Shown: in pieces, positions 8,630-15,459 of the stretch
Numbering within the stretch: the first letter of the stretch is position 1
How the letters are laid out: the number at the start of each line of letters is the position of its first letter
DNA from: a virus
Length of the DNA stretch: 27,639 nt
Strand: one strand, 5' to 3'
IMG/VR virus record: IMGVR_UViG_3300046532_002043
Span: 1 to 27,639 of that record
The notes under the pieces: generated by a model
What the model was told of the DNA's origin: nothing
Database searches by the model: none
Seen by the model: only the letters and a program-made list of their open reading frames with translations
Position numbers and translations under genes: made by a program

Positions 8630-8916
8630 TTTGTATTTTCTGGGTTAACCCCGTGATCAATGTTTTTTATTATGTCCGATATGTCACCATATATAAACCC
8701 CACATCATCATCACTTTTGAAGATTTCACGGACATCTATCTCCTTTACATCTCGTTGAAGTTTCTCTATTTGCTCTCGTATACCAAGTGACCAGTTTTCA
8801 TATATTTTTACCTTTCTATATAAATTAACTAAAATGTATACACCAATACACAGAACTAGTGTATATATAATAAATCCATAAGATAAAAGAGTTGGGTCGA
8901 ATTGTATACTAAACAT
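8626..8916 (-). CDS. Small membrane protein cotranscribed with the late sigma factor
   Basis: A 96-residue protein with one N-terminal membrane segment (about 11-33, 'YGFIIYTLVLCIGVYILVNL'). A basic boundary ('YRKVK'), a short coiled coil ('IREQIEKLQRDVKEIDV') and an acidic tail containing 'DDDVGFIYGDISDIIK' follow. I take ATG 8916 (MFSIQ) as the start; an in-frame GTG at 8931 would lie almost at the predicted transcription start. It overlaps the gp55 gene by ATGA. The family is not recognised; its topology suggests an inner-membrane protein with a cytoplasmic helical tail. Confidence 0.75.
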   Translation of the reverse strand: MFSIQFDPTLLSYGFIIYTLVLCIGVYILVNLYRKVKIYENWSLGIREQIEKLQRDVKEIDVREIFKSDDDVGFIYGDISDIIKNIDHGVNPENTK

Positions 8917-8938
8917 ACTTACTACTATCACATATTAT

Positions 8939-8946
8939 TATTTATA
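8939..8946 (-). promoter_or_regulatory. T4-type late promoter box TATAAATA
   Basis: The minus strand reads an exact TATAAATA octamer, the consensus recognised by gp55-containing polymerase in T4. Transcription would start near 8932, giving a leader of about 16 nt to ATG 8916. It lies in the short gap after the Pro-Thr-rich tail gene and before the membrane-protein/gp55 pair. Confidence 0.5.
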
Positions 8947-8968
8947 TGTCAACATAAAACAACAATAG

Positions 8969-9661
8969 TTATTTTTTATCGTTTTTGTCCGTGGTATCAT
9001 CGGAATTTTCTTTGGTATTATCATTCTTTGTTGGCACATTACCGAGTGTGCTTCCTGATATATATCCGTCTTGGGATTTGTAACGAGTCTCTGCCCAATA
9101 ACTACTGTCCTCATCGGGTCTGTGTATTTTATTATACAAATCCATTGATGTTTTTTTCCAAGGTACATAGTAGGGACCACGAGAGTCGGGATCAGTTGGA
9201 TCGGTGTCTGATGTGTCATATAGGGGTGTTGATATAACATTGTCATCGGTTGGTGTTGGTTTAATCACCGGGGTAGGAGTTGGTAGTGGACTCGGAGTTG
9301 GAGTTGGACTCGGAGTTGGAGTTGGACTCGGAGTTGGAGTTGGACTCGGAGTTGGAGTTGGACTCGGAGTTGGAGTTGGACTCGGAGTCGGGGTCGGGGT
9401 AGGACTTGGACTCGGAGTTGGAGTTGGACTCGGAGTTGGACTCGGAGTTGGGGTAGGAGTTGGACTCGGAGTCGGGGTAGGACTTGGACTCGGAGTTGGA
9501 GTTGGACTCGGACTCGGAGTTGGAGTTGGAGTTGGACTCGGAGTTGGAGTTGGAGTTGGACTCGGAGTTGGAGTTGGAGTAACTTCGGTAGGTTCGTCTA
9601 CTACGAACTCACTCTCTTCTTGAAACCTCTCGGCAAACGGAAGATTATCTATCCAATTTTT
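8969..9661 (-). CDS. Pro-Thr-Ser repeat tail; probable frameshifted extension of the upstream membrane protein
   Basis: This frame has no ATG, GTG or TTG between its upstream in-frame stop (9680-9682) and the repeat region. The only candidate starts are inside or after the repeat (for example GTG 9268). It overlaps the end of the 366-aa membrane gene exactly at an A10 run. A -1 shift there gives '...DAPKKK' joined to '[16 protein letters not shown]', about 100 residues of (SPTPTP)n, and then a hydrophilic domain of about 99 residues with '[20 protein letters not shown]' and '[19 protein letters not shown]'. It ends in an Asp/Lys/Asn-rich tail. The fused protein would be about 593 aa. Alternatives are a homopolymer sequencing error, with a single intact gene, or a decayed separate gene. 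Confidence 0.7.
   Translation of the reverse strand, partial: KNWIDNLPFAERFQEESEFVVDEPTEVTPTPTPSPTPTPTPSPTPTPTPSPSPTPTPSPSPTPTPSPTPTPTPSPTPSPTPTPSPSPTPTPTPSPTPTPSPTPTPSPTPTPSPTPTPSPTPTPSPLPTPTPVIKPTPTDDNVISTPLYDTSDTDPTDPDSRGPYYVPWKKTSMDLYNKIHRPDEDSSYWAETRYKSQDGYISGSTLGNVPTKNDNTKENSDDTTDKNDKK
9272..9580 (-). repeat. Low-complexity repeat encoding (SPTPTP)n
   Basis: About 310 bp built from the triplet pairs seen on the plus strand as ggagtt and ggactc, with an 18-bp basic unit. In the minus-strand frame ending at 8971 this reads Pro alternating with Thr or Ser, with no interruption or frame break. Third-position variation (cgg/tgg/agg, all Pro on the minus strand) shows that codons have drifted while the Pro-Thr/Ser pattern was kept, which points to selection on the protein in this frame. 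Confidence 0.92.
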
Positions 9662-10749
9662 TTTTTCGGAGCATCTGGCTCATCACCAAGAGTCAGCCGT
9701 CCACTACTTGCAATGTTATATGCAAGCACCAATGCAATTGCAAGTGGGTCAAACACTACCACTATTATGATGATAAACCACTTTACCACTTGATCCAATG
9801 GTGTATTAAAAGACTGAGCTATAAATTTAAAACTTCCTATATCCGTGTCACGAATTGCATCCTTATTCTCAAGAATTCTTTGCTCGTTTGCTCGCAACTT
9901 AGCATAGTTTGCTTCAATATCGGATGTATTATCTATCTTATTAGACTCATCTCTTAAGGAATTAACCTTCCCAACGAACACTTGATACTCTGCCTCTATC
10001 TCCGCATCAATCTTCTTTATTTGTTCATCGTAGGAAGTTATTGCGGATGACTCGTCTTCATCAATGTTCTTCATAGATTCTGCGGTAGAGGTTCTTTCTG
10101 GTGCCTGTGCCTTTGCCAACTCTTCAAGTTTTTTCTTCTTGCTTGAAAATATACCCCCGCCGGAAGATTCAAGATCACTTCTTGATTTATCCAATGTGGC
10201 AAGTCTATCCAATAGTTGTTGTCTTCTCAGCGACCTGGATGTGGTATCTGACTTATGTCTGTCTGCAAGGGAATCTTGTCTTGATCGCCTGTCTGACACA
10301 AAATCATCATATATCTTTTGGAAACCTGCTATGGTTTCGGTGGACTTTGTGTCAACTGTGGCTGATGAACTTTTCAAGGATACCATCTCTGCTTCAATGT
10401 GTGCGTTCTCTTTTGTTATCTGCGTGATGGTATGTTCGTGCATTTCAACCTTTGCACGTGTATCATCGTATGCGTCACTTAAAAACCCATAAATACCAAG
10501 TGAGGTGATAGCAACTAGAGTTACCACCGCCACGGTAGAATATATTCGCAACAACTTTGGGATTCTTTCCCAATAACGATACAGAAACGATGTCATCACC
10601 AACTTTCCTGCTTCAAGTACACCTGCCATTATCATCGCGGCAATGGATGCTCCTGCGAATAATAAACTAATACCCCACACCGAAAAGAAAGCTGCGGTTC
10701 CTGCAACCGCAAGGGCCAAAAGGCCTAAAATTGCCGTAAACATCTTCAT
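9649..10749 (-). CDS. Multi-pass membrane protein with central coiled coil (0-frame product)
   Basis: A 366-residue protein. It has two or three N-terminal membrane segments (about 4-48, then 67-90 '[20 protein letters not shown]'). A long charged coiled coil (about 95-310) follows, then a C-terminal membrane segment (about 322-348, '[20 protein letters not shown]'), and the short tail ends DAPKKKIG. The TM/coiled-coil/TM layout is reminiscent of DUF4407-type proteins, which is only a resemblance. The stop lies 6 nt past an A10 run (9657-9666) that can slip by -1 into the Pro-Thr repeat frame. AGGAG lies upstream of the ATG in the leader. Role unknown; a cell-envelope function or minor virion protein are both possible. 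Confidence 0.85.
   Translation of the reverse strand: MKMFTAILGLLALAVAGTAAFFSVWGISLLFAGASIAAMIMAGVLEAGKLVMTSFLYRYWERIPKLLRIYSTVAVVTLVAITSLGIYGFLSDAYDDTRAKVEMHEHTITQITKENAHIEAEMVSLKSSSATVDTKSTETIAGFQKIYDDFVSDRRSRQDSLADRHKSDTTSRSLRRQQLLDRLATLDKSRSDLESSGGGIFSSKKKKLEELAKAQAPERTSTAESMKNIDEDESSAITSYDEQIKKIDAEIEAEYQVFVGKVNSLRDESNKIDNTSDIEANYAKLRANEQRILENKDAIRDTDIGSFKFIAQSFNTPLDQVVKWFIIIIVVVFDPLAIALVLAYNIASSGRLTLGDEPDAPKKKIG
9657..9666 (-). promoter_or_regulatory. A10 slippery run, candidate -1 frameshift/slippage site
   Basis: The minus strand reads CCG AAA AAA AAA ATT GGA TAG in the 0 frame. It therefore contains the classic A-AAA-AAA heptamer in phase, 6 nt before the stop. A -1 slip opens a frame of 230 further residues. 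A weak hairpin (GTTCG/CGAAC, plus-strand about 9594-9610) lies 45-60 nt downstream. Transcriptional slippage adding one A would have the same result. Confidence 0.6.
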
Positions 10750-10874
10750 AATAATATATATCTCCTAGTTAAGCTTTACACATTCGTCGCACTCTTAGAT
10801 AAATATAATATAATTATAAAAAAAGAAGGTAAAGTTTGTACCCTCTTGAATTATTGAAGTATTTTTAACCAAGT
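10750..10874 (-). other. Intergenic leader of the membrane-protein gene downstream of hsp20
   Basis: This 125-bp gap holds the hsp20 terminator (10818-10845) and then the leader of the membrane-protein gene. A TTTACC/TATTAT pair with 17-nt spacing could be a weak sigma-70-type promoter, but it overlaps the terminator arm. A variant of the junction motif (ATATTTATC in the sense direction, 10798-10806) lies 48 nt before the start codon. AGGAG precedes the ATG. Confidence 0.4.
10818..10845 (-). terminator. Rho-independent terminator after hsp20
   Basis: On the minus strand GAGGGTA (10845-10839) pairs with TACCTTC (10831-10825), one G-U pair included, around a 7-nt loop. Seven T residues (10824-10818) follow directly. 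It lies 30 nt past the hsp20 stop codon, so hsp20 appears to be an independently ended unit. Confidence 0.75.
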
Positions 10875-11369
10875 TTAAAGGATTTTTACCTTTTTTGACT
10901 TGGTTTCAATAACTTCTTTCTTTGGGATAATGACATTCAATATTCCGTTGTCAAATTTTGCAGTAATATTTTCTACATCAAGGGTCACTTCATCAACTCG
11001 AAACGAACGTTTGAAAGAAGATCTCTTTAACTCCTTGTAAACATATCTTATATCTGCGTCATCAAGTTCAGTTTTTTTGTCACCCGAGATGGTGAGCATT
11101 CCGTCTGCATATTCAACCGAGACATCGTCTTTGCTAAGACCCGCAATTTCGGCCTCAATAAGAACTTCGTTCTTTAAGTCGGCAACATTTACACGGGGGT
11201 ATGAACTATTTCCGAAGAAATTCACCCCAAACTCTTGACTGAATGTTGGAAATGCCTGATTGACTACTTTGTCAAACAACGAGTCGAATGGTGTTAAAAA
11301 TTCATCTCTTAAATTGGGAACCTGTTTATTAAATCCGGCTCCGGTGGATTTTCCTATATACTTTTTCAT
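10875..11369 (-). CDS. hsp20: Small heat-shock protein, Hsp20 / alpha-crystallin family
   Basis: This 164-residue ATP-independent holdase chaperone carries an alpha-crystallin domain at about 57-150: 'YPRVNVADLKNEVLIEAEI', 'GLSKDDVSVEYADGMLTISG', 'KRSSFKRSFRVDE' and the closing 'AKFDNGILNVIIPK' (137-150). The N-terminal arm contains 'DEFLTPFDSLFD'. The C-terminus is Lys-rich. Hsp20 is a frequent gene of marine T4-like phages, thought to aid folding during virion production or host stress. It stands alone here: it has its own sigma-70-like promoter, a structured leader of about 72 nt, AGGA 8 nt before the ATG, and a terminator just downstream. Confidence 0.95.
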   Translation of the reverse strand: MKKYIGKSTGAGFNKQVPNLRDEFLTPFDSLFDKVVNQAFPTFSQEFGVNFFGNSSYPRVNVADLKNEVLIEAEIAGLSKDDVSVEYADGMLTISGDKKTELDDADIRYVYKELKRSSFKRSFRVDEVTLDVENITAKFDNGILNVIIPKKEVIETKSKKVKIL

Positions 11370-11416
11370 TATTATGTCCTGTTATGGTTATGAACCCCGA
11401 TGTGGGCATCCAGCAA

Positions 11417-11437
11417 GCAACCTCAATTGAGCGTTGC
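11417..11437 (-). promoter_or_regulatory. Hairpin in the hsp20 5' leader
   Basis: On the minus strand GCAAC (11437-11433) pairs with GTTGC (11421-11417) and encloses the palindrome CTCAATTGAG. Further small self-complementary stretches follow (GATG/CATC, then GGTT/AACC) before the AGGA ribosome-binding site. The leader could form several short stems; I do not see the ribosome-binding site itself clearly paired. Confidence 0.45.
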
Positions 11438-11448
11438 TCTATAATATA

Positions 11449-11477
11449 AATATACTATATAAACCTAAATATGTCAA
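11449..11477 (-). promoter_or_regulatory. Sigma-70-type promoter of hsp20
   Basis: The minus strand reads TTGACA (11477-11472), exactly 17 nt of spacer, then TATATT (11454-11449). That is a perfect -35 and a good -10 for the host housekeeping sigma factor, with a start expected near 11,442. The hsp20 start codon lies about 72 nt further. The ATATTTATA junction motif (11453-11445) overlaps the -10 element. Confidence 0.75.
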
Positions 11478-11480
11478 ATT

Positions 11481-12152
11481 TTATGGAGTGAACTTCATAA
11501 TATCATCCATAGTTGACTTCTCTGCAAGACAGGTCATGTGGTCTGCCCAATGAATTACTCTGGGTAGTTCGGTCTTTAGTCCGACCTCTTTTGAAAAGGA
11601 TTTTAGGTACTGAATATTTGAGTCATCATACATACCATCGGATAACTTGATCCCGATGAATTCCTTTTCGGTTATTTTAATATCAAAGTGTTGAAGTAAC
11701 CAGACCGACCTATCTGTAACGGTCATCCAGTGAATGTCTGGGTTGATGTTGTATAACTTGCCCTGGTTTTTTCTATGCCACTCACTTTCGTTGTGTACAT
11801 ATTGTTCCCCATCGGGTGTCCCAAGTTTTCCTAAGTCGTGGTTGAATGCAGCGAACATCATTTCGTCATCGGTGAAGTCGATGTGGGCCCCTATGCTCTG
11901 CAATAAGACCTTGACTCCCCTTACGGTCTTACATACCCCAAGGACGTGGTCAATATAACCACCATCGTATGCGTTGTGAAACCTATCTATGCTACTTGCG
12001 GGTGATGTTAACGCACGAAGACCTAGACACCCATCATCAGTTCCATACATATACAGCAGCTTTTCCTGCCGTTCACCCGTAAAGGTTTTTTCAATAAAGT
12101 CTAAAAACTGCTTGTAGTTTTCTTCAAGTTGAGATTCCGTATAATTTTTCAT
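11481..12152 (-). CDS. HD-domain phosphohydrolase-like protein
   Basis: A 223-residue protein with the metal-binding signature of the HD superfamily: H69 in 'GYIDHVLGV', the H105-D106 pair in 'AAFNHDLGKLG', and a C-terminal Asp in 'HWADHMTCLAEK'. HD proteins hydrolyse phosphate esters of nucleotides or cyclic nucleotides; the substrate cannot be told here. ATG 12152 (MKNYTESQ) is preferred over an upstream in-frame ATG (12188) that would run through an AT-only stretch and overlap the upstream gene. It follows the glycosyltransferase gene by 22 nt and lies before the hsp20 promoter, so it ends the fibre/glycosyltransferase unit. Confidence 0.85.
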   Translation of the reverse strand: MKNYTESQLEENYKQFLDFIEKTFTGERQEKLLYMYGTDDGCLGLRALTSPASSIDRFHNAYDGGYIDHVLGVCKTVRGVKVLLQSIGAHIDFTDDEMMFAAFNHDLGKLGTPDGEQYVHNESEWHRKNQGKLYNINPDIHWMTVTDRSVWLLQHFDIKITEKEFIGIKLSDGMYDDSNIQYLKSFSKEVGLKTELPRVIHWADHMTCLAEKSTMDDIMKFTP

Positions 12153-12174
12153 ATAATATATAATATATATATTT

Positions 12175-12897
12175 TTAGAAACTATCAAGCAAATTCTTTT
12201 TTTTCTTTTTTCTTGGTGGTTTAGTTACACCGGAGTGCCGTTTTGTAAACGAGGTCTTGTTTGTTTGATAAAATTCAGTTGATGGCCGGGGATGCCACAT
12301 ATGGAATCCAGTGTTAGTCATATACCCCTCATAGCAACCATTGGGTATGCGTTGAGTTAAATCCAAGTCTTGAAATCCCCAACCTTGGAAAGTTTCATCG
12401 TATCCTCCAACTTTTTCAAATATGTCTCGTTTTAGTATAAGTGAAAACTTACCAAAGCTATTATATCCGTCATAACTTCGTTTATCCAAATATATCAAAT
12501 CGGTGCGTTTAAGTTTTTCTGATTCGGTTTCATTTAGCATTATTATCTTCTCAAACGGACGAACTACATCAACTGAGTCGGGTATACTACGGATTACAAA
12601 CTTGGTATCCATAAATACATCAACATCATATATCCATATATACTCAAACTGCAATTCATTTACTGAGTAGTTAATCAACTTAGACTTATTAAATACCCCC
12701 CCTTCGATAGATTTGGTGATATAACGAACACGGGGAAAGGATTCTAGGACGCGTCTTACCGATTCATCTTCGGAGAGTTGTTCAACCACATAGATGTTGG
12801 GAATTCCCGATGCAACCATGTGGCGGAGGTTGAATGCAAGGTTTTCTAACCTATACTTGCAGAGTTTGTAAGTTGGTATTACAATACCAATGCTCAT
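12175..12897 (-). CDS. GT-A glycosyltransferase, galactosyltransferase-7-like
   Basis: A 240-residue GT-A enzyme. The N-terminus 'SIGIVIPTY' is the nucleotide-binding strand; the DxD motif is D91-V-D93 ('IYDVDVF'). The C-terminal acceptor part 'GGYDETFQGWGFQDLDLTQRI' (164-183) resembles the FxGWGxED signature of beta-1,4-galactosyltransferases, with Gln in the usual Glu position and the following Asp kept. It ends in a Lys-rich tail. The start overlaps the stop of the 718-aa fibre-like gene (TAATG), so both are translated together. This suggests that the enzyme modifies a virion protein; host glycan modification is the alternative. Confidence 0.87.
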   Translation of the reverse strand: MSIGIVIPTYKLCKYRLENLAFNLRHMVASGIPNIYVVEQLSEDESVRRVLESFPRVRYITKSIEGGVFNKSKLINYSVNELQFEYIWIYDVDVFMDTKFVIRSIPDSVDVVRPFEKIIMLNETESEKLKRTDLIYLDKRSYDGYNSFGKFSLILKRDIFEKVGGYDETFQGWGFQDLDLTQRIPNGCYEGYMTNTGFHMWHPRPSTEFYQTNKTSFTKRHSGVTKPPRKKKKKNLLDSF

Positions 12898-15053
12898 TAC
12901 TCAGAACTTTGTATTTCCCGTTCCGAAAAAGATGGATCAAGTTGCCTTAATTCTTCCAGTGTGAAGTGGGTCCCAAGATTACTTCCGTTGAACTTAAATA
13001 CATAACAAGTTTCTTTTGCACCTACCACCGATGAACCCGAGTTTACCGTTAGTCTAACATGGTGGCCATCAAGTGTGTTTTGTGCGCCTATTTCCATGAG
13101 AGTGTATCGTGGGTCATAAAACTGCGATTCGTTATCCACCTTCTCATGTGTTACTATATCCGTTATGACTCGGGCCTCGTCTGCGTAAATTGTCATGAAG
13201 GATGCGGTAGTCCCTTGGTTGGTCGGTGGGTAGCAGAATATCGTATTTTCTCTGCAATTCTTCCATGACAGTCCCATTGCAGTTCCTGTTGATGATTTAG
13301 ACCCTGACCAAGATGGTCTATTTACTCCCTTGCTATGGAATGTTGCGCCATCCTTGTTGTTAATAAGTGCGGAGTCTCCATCGGTTAATATTGATGTAAT
13401 CGATTTGTCAATAGAGTTTGAATTCTCTGGTATAAATTGTTCGTATTCGTCAATGCAACATGAGTTTGAAAGACAAAGTACACGATTGTTACTAAGTTTT
13501 GTGGCCGAATAAATGTTTGCCCAGTGTGTGTCGGGTAGTTCATCGCCATTAATTTTTGTTGCAGAAATACGAAGATTCTTTTCCACTATCGTAGTGCCGG
13601 CCGAGGAAACTGGTATGATTTCTATGAGTTCCTTGTCTGGCAGTGAAAGTCCGAATGAATTTGTAATAGGACTCCACTCGGGGTCTGATTCATATTCTCC
13701 TTGGGAGTTTTCAATCAGAGCATCCACCTTGAATCCTATGTTGTACGGCATCTCTACCTTAAATTGATATTGGTCATCTCCACCAACTGCGTCGATTACT
13801 GAGTTTACCAGTTTTACTTCAAACACCGAACCTTCTTCATATTCTATATCGGAGTGCTTTTGATTCCCTTTAACAAATATGTCGTTGTCATTGTCAAGGT
13901 TGTCTGCACAACTACCTCTCCACTCAAGTGTTGGTACTATTCTACTTGCCTTTATATCATCGGCATTTGTAAGAAGAACCTCGGGGGAAGCTAACTTATC
14001 TTTAATATTTATATTTGCAGTAGATTGTGTTATGACCTTGAGTTTTACAGAAACTTCACCTATCCCTGTACAATACTCGGTGGAGGCTTTGTTGAAGTCA
14101 ATTATTTTGAAGTATTCAATTTCGTCATCATCCTTTACTCCCGCCTCAGCTTCGTTATGCAGAATTCCGATATCAATGTGATGCACATATGTTTCAGATC
14201 CTATTAGCTGCTCATGTGATGTAGATTGAGGGCCCTCAAGTTTGTTGTACTCAATTTGAAGAAGCAAGTGGTTGCGACTCGAAACGGTACCTGTGTTATC
14301 AACTCTGATTTTCCATCCCGTGGAGATGAAGTTTCCATCTGAGTCGTTATAGACATGGGGATCGATTCTTAGACTATATTCCTCTAGTATTTCACGTCCA
14401 CCTGTCGGTGAACCCGTTAACGGTCGGTAGTTTGTCACTATTGCGGTGTGTGTTCCGGTGGATACAAACAATGGTTTGCTGATTGTAGGTTCAAAAAACG
14501 CATGAACCGCATTTGACCCGACTGGTTTGAACTTGGATCCTGCGGTATTCAGTATGGCCGTTTGATTCGCAAGATAATATACCATACCCGGATCTAACTC
14601 AGGAGAGTCCTCTGAAAATGTTATCTTGCCGAAAAATACCACCTTTGCGGTATATCCGGCGTCGGGGACATCTTGGCCGTCTTGGCAAGTAACTCTGACC
14701 TTCTCTACTATCGCAAGAGATTCGATTAAGTGTTCTGGATCCTTAAAGTAGTTTGAATTGTCAATCTCAGCAGATGCTAAATCATAACCACCCTTAGTTG
14801 CGTTGTAAAATACTGCGTCACCTTCCTTTGGGCAATCGTATACCAACTTTACGATGTCTGCGACTTGAGTTATGTGGTCTTGCTTGTCTTCCAAGTAAAT
14901 CTCCCGGAGTGCTTCTCGTAATTTGTCCGTTGACACAACAGTGATGTCGTTGCCGTCTGTGGGTTGTATTTCTGTCCACCCGGTTGAATTACATGATGAT
15001 CCAGATCCTCCACCCGAACCACACTTTGACATATTAAATGCTGAATTTGACAT
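12897..15053 (-). CDS. Fibre-like structural protein (718 aa)
   Basis: A large beta-rich protein with a Gly/Ser/Cys-rich N-terminus ('CGSGGGSGSSC', 11-21). Residues 78-212 form a module shared with the 625-aa neighbour: 'EGDAVFYN', then a strand into 'FFGKITF', then 'LDPGMVYYLANQ', then 'ISKPLFVST' and 'VTNYRPL'. This is the pattern of repeated modules seen in T4-like fibre and virion-decoration proteins. The rest is Thr/Ser/Asp-rich beta structure without a recognised enzymatic motif. AAGGA precedes the start. A tail fibre or receptor-binding protein is likely by context, though a precise counterpart cannot be named. The downstream glycosyltransferase is coupled by TAATG. Confidence 0.75.
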   Translation of the reverse strand: MSNSAFNMSKCGSGGGSGSSCNSTGWTEIQPTDGNDITVVSTDKLREALREIYLEDKQDHITQVADIVKLVYDCPKEGDAVFYNATKGGYDLASAEIDNSNYFKDPEHLIESLAIVEKVRVTCQDGQDVPDAGYTAKVVFFGKITFSEDSPELDPGMVYYLANQTAILNTAGSKFKPVGSNAVHAFFEPTISKPLFVSTGTHTAIVTNYRPLTGSPTGGREILEEYSLRIDPHVYNDSDGNFISTGWKIRVDNTGTVSSRNHLLLQIEYNKLEGPQSTSHEQLIGSETYVHHIDIGILHNEAEAGVKDDDEIEYFKIIDFNKASTEYCTGIGEVSVKLKVITQSTANINIKDKLASPEVLLTNADDIKASRIVPTLEWRGSCADNLDNDNDIFVKGNQKHSDIEYEEGSVFEVKLVNSVIDAVGGDDQYQFKVEMPYNIGFKVDALIENSQGEYESDPEWSPITNSFGLSLPDKELIEIIPVSSAGTTIVEKNLRISATKINGDELPDTHWANIYSATKLSNNRVLCLSNSCCIDEYEQFIPENSNSIDKSITSILTDGDSALINNKDGATFHSKGVNRPSWSGSKSSTGTAMGLSWKNCRENTIFCYPPTNQGTTASFMTIYADEARVITDIVTHEKVDNESQFYDPRYTLMEIGAQNTLDGHHVRLTVNSGSSVVGAKETCYVFKFNGSNLGTHFTLEELRQLDPSFSEREIQSSE

Positions 15054-15063
15054 AACCGTTTCC

Positions 15064-15459
15064 TTAAATATTCTGTGTTATTCCTGGTTTAAGTGATTTG
15101 ACAGGGTCTATTACCCGTTCCCAAACCAGATGATACTTTGTTTCTGTGCTTGAACTACCTGCCACATTGATTGCCCTAACTCGTTTGTATATGTATATCT
15201 GGTCCACCTCAAGTTTCTCTGCGGTTTGGGATACATATGTAACAAAACTATAGTCACCCTCTGAACTATCCCCTATAAAAAGACCTTTGTGTGGCCAGGT
15301 TCTATCCAGAAAGTTTATTATTTCGTCCACCTCATTTCCTTCGGCATCGATGCTAATTGGAGGAGACCCAGCGCACGAATCACCTCCGTCTGTTTGTTTG
15401 CATGAATAGAAGGTAAAATGCTTATACCTAAAATTTCCTATGTCGTATAGTGATCCCAT
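15064..15459 (-). CDS. Hypothetical 131-aa protein between two fibre-like genes
   Basis: The family is not recognised. It is beta-rich, with 'FRYKHFTFYSCKQTDGGDSC' near the N-terminus and 'SFVTYVSQTAEKLEVDQIYI' in the C-terminal half. ATG 15459 (MGSLYDIGN) overlaps the stop of the upstream 625-aa gene (TAATG) and is therefore preferred to an upstream in-frame ATG at 15486. Only 10 nt separate it from the 718-aa fibre gene. A small fibre-associated or adaptor protein is the simplest reading. The short 'C-x(8)-C' Gly/Ser/Asp loop recalls similar Cys loops in both neighbours. Confidence 0.7.
   Translation of the reverse strand: MGSLYDIGNFRYKHFTFYSCKQTDGGDSCAGSPPISIDAEGNEVDEIINFLDRTWPHKGLFIGDSSEGDYSFVTYVSQTAEKLEVDQIYIYKRVRAINVAGSSSTETKYHLVWERVIDPVKSLKPGITQNI

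Noticed and set aside
9204-9623. Plus-strand Gly-Val-Leu repeat protein of 139 aa
   Set aside because: It is the shadow of the Pro-Thr/Ser repeat. The minus-strand frame has non-repetitive, coding-like sequence on both sides, while the plus frame begins and ends inside other genes.
10064-10492. Plus-strand frame opposite the coiled coil of the membrane protein
   Set aside because: Cys/Ser/Leu-rich complement of a Lys/Asp/Glu-rich coiled coil, with no start context or known motif.
12153-12188. Earlier start of the HD protein at 12188
   Set aside because: It would add 12 Ile/Tyr-rich residues from an AT-only gap and overlap the upstream gene. ATG 12152 begins normal coding sequence.
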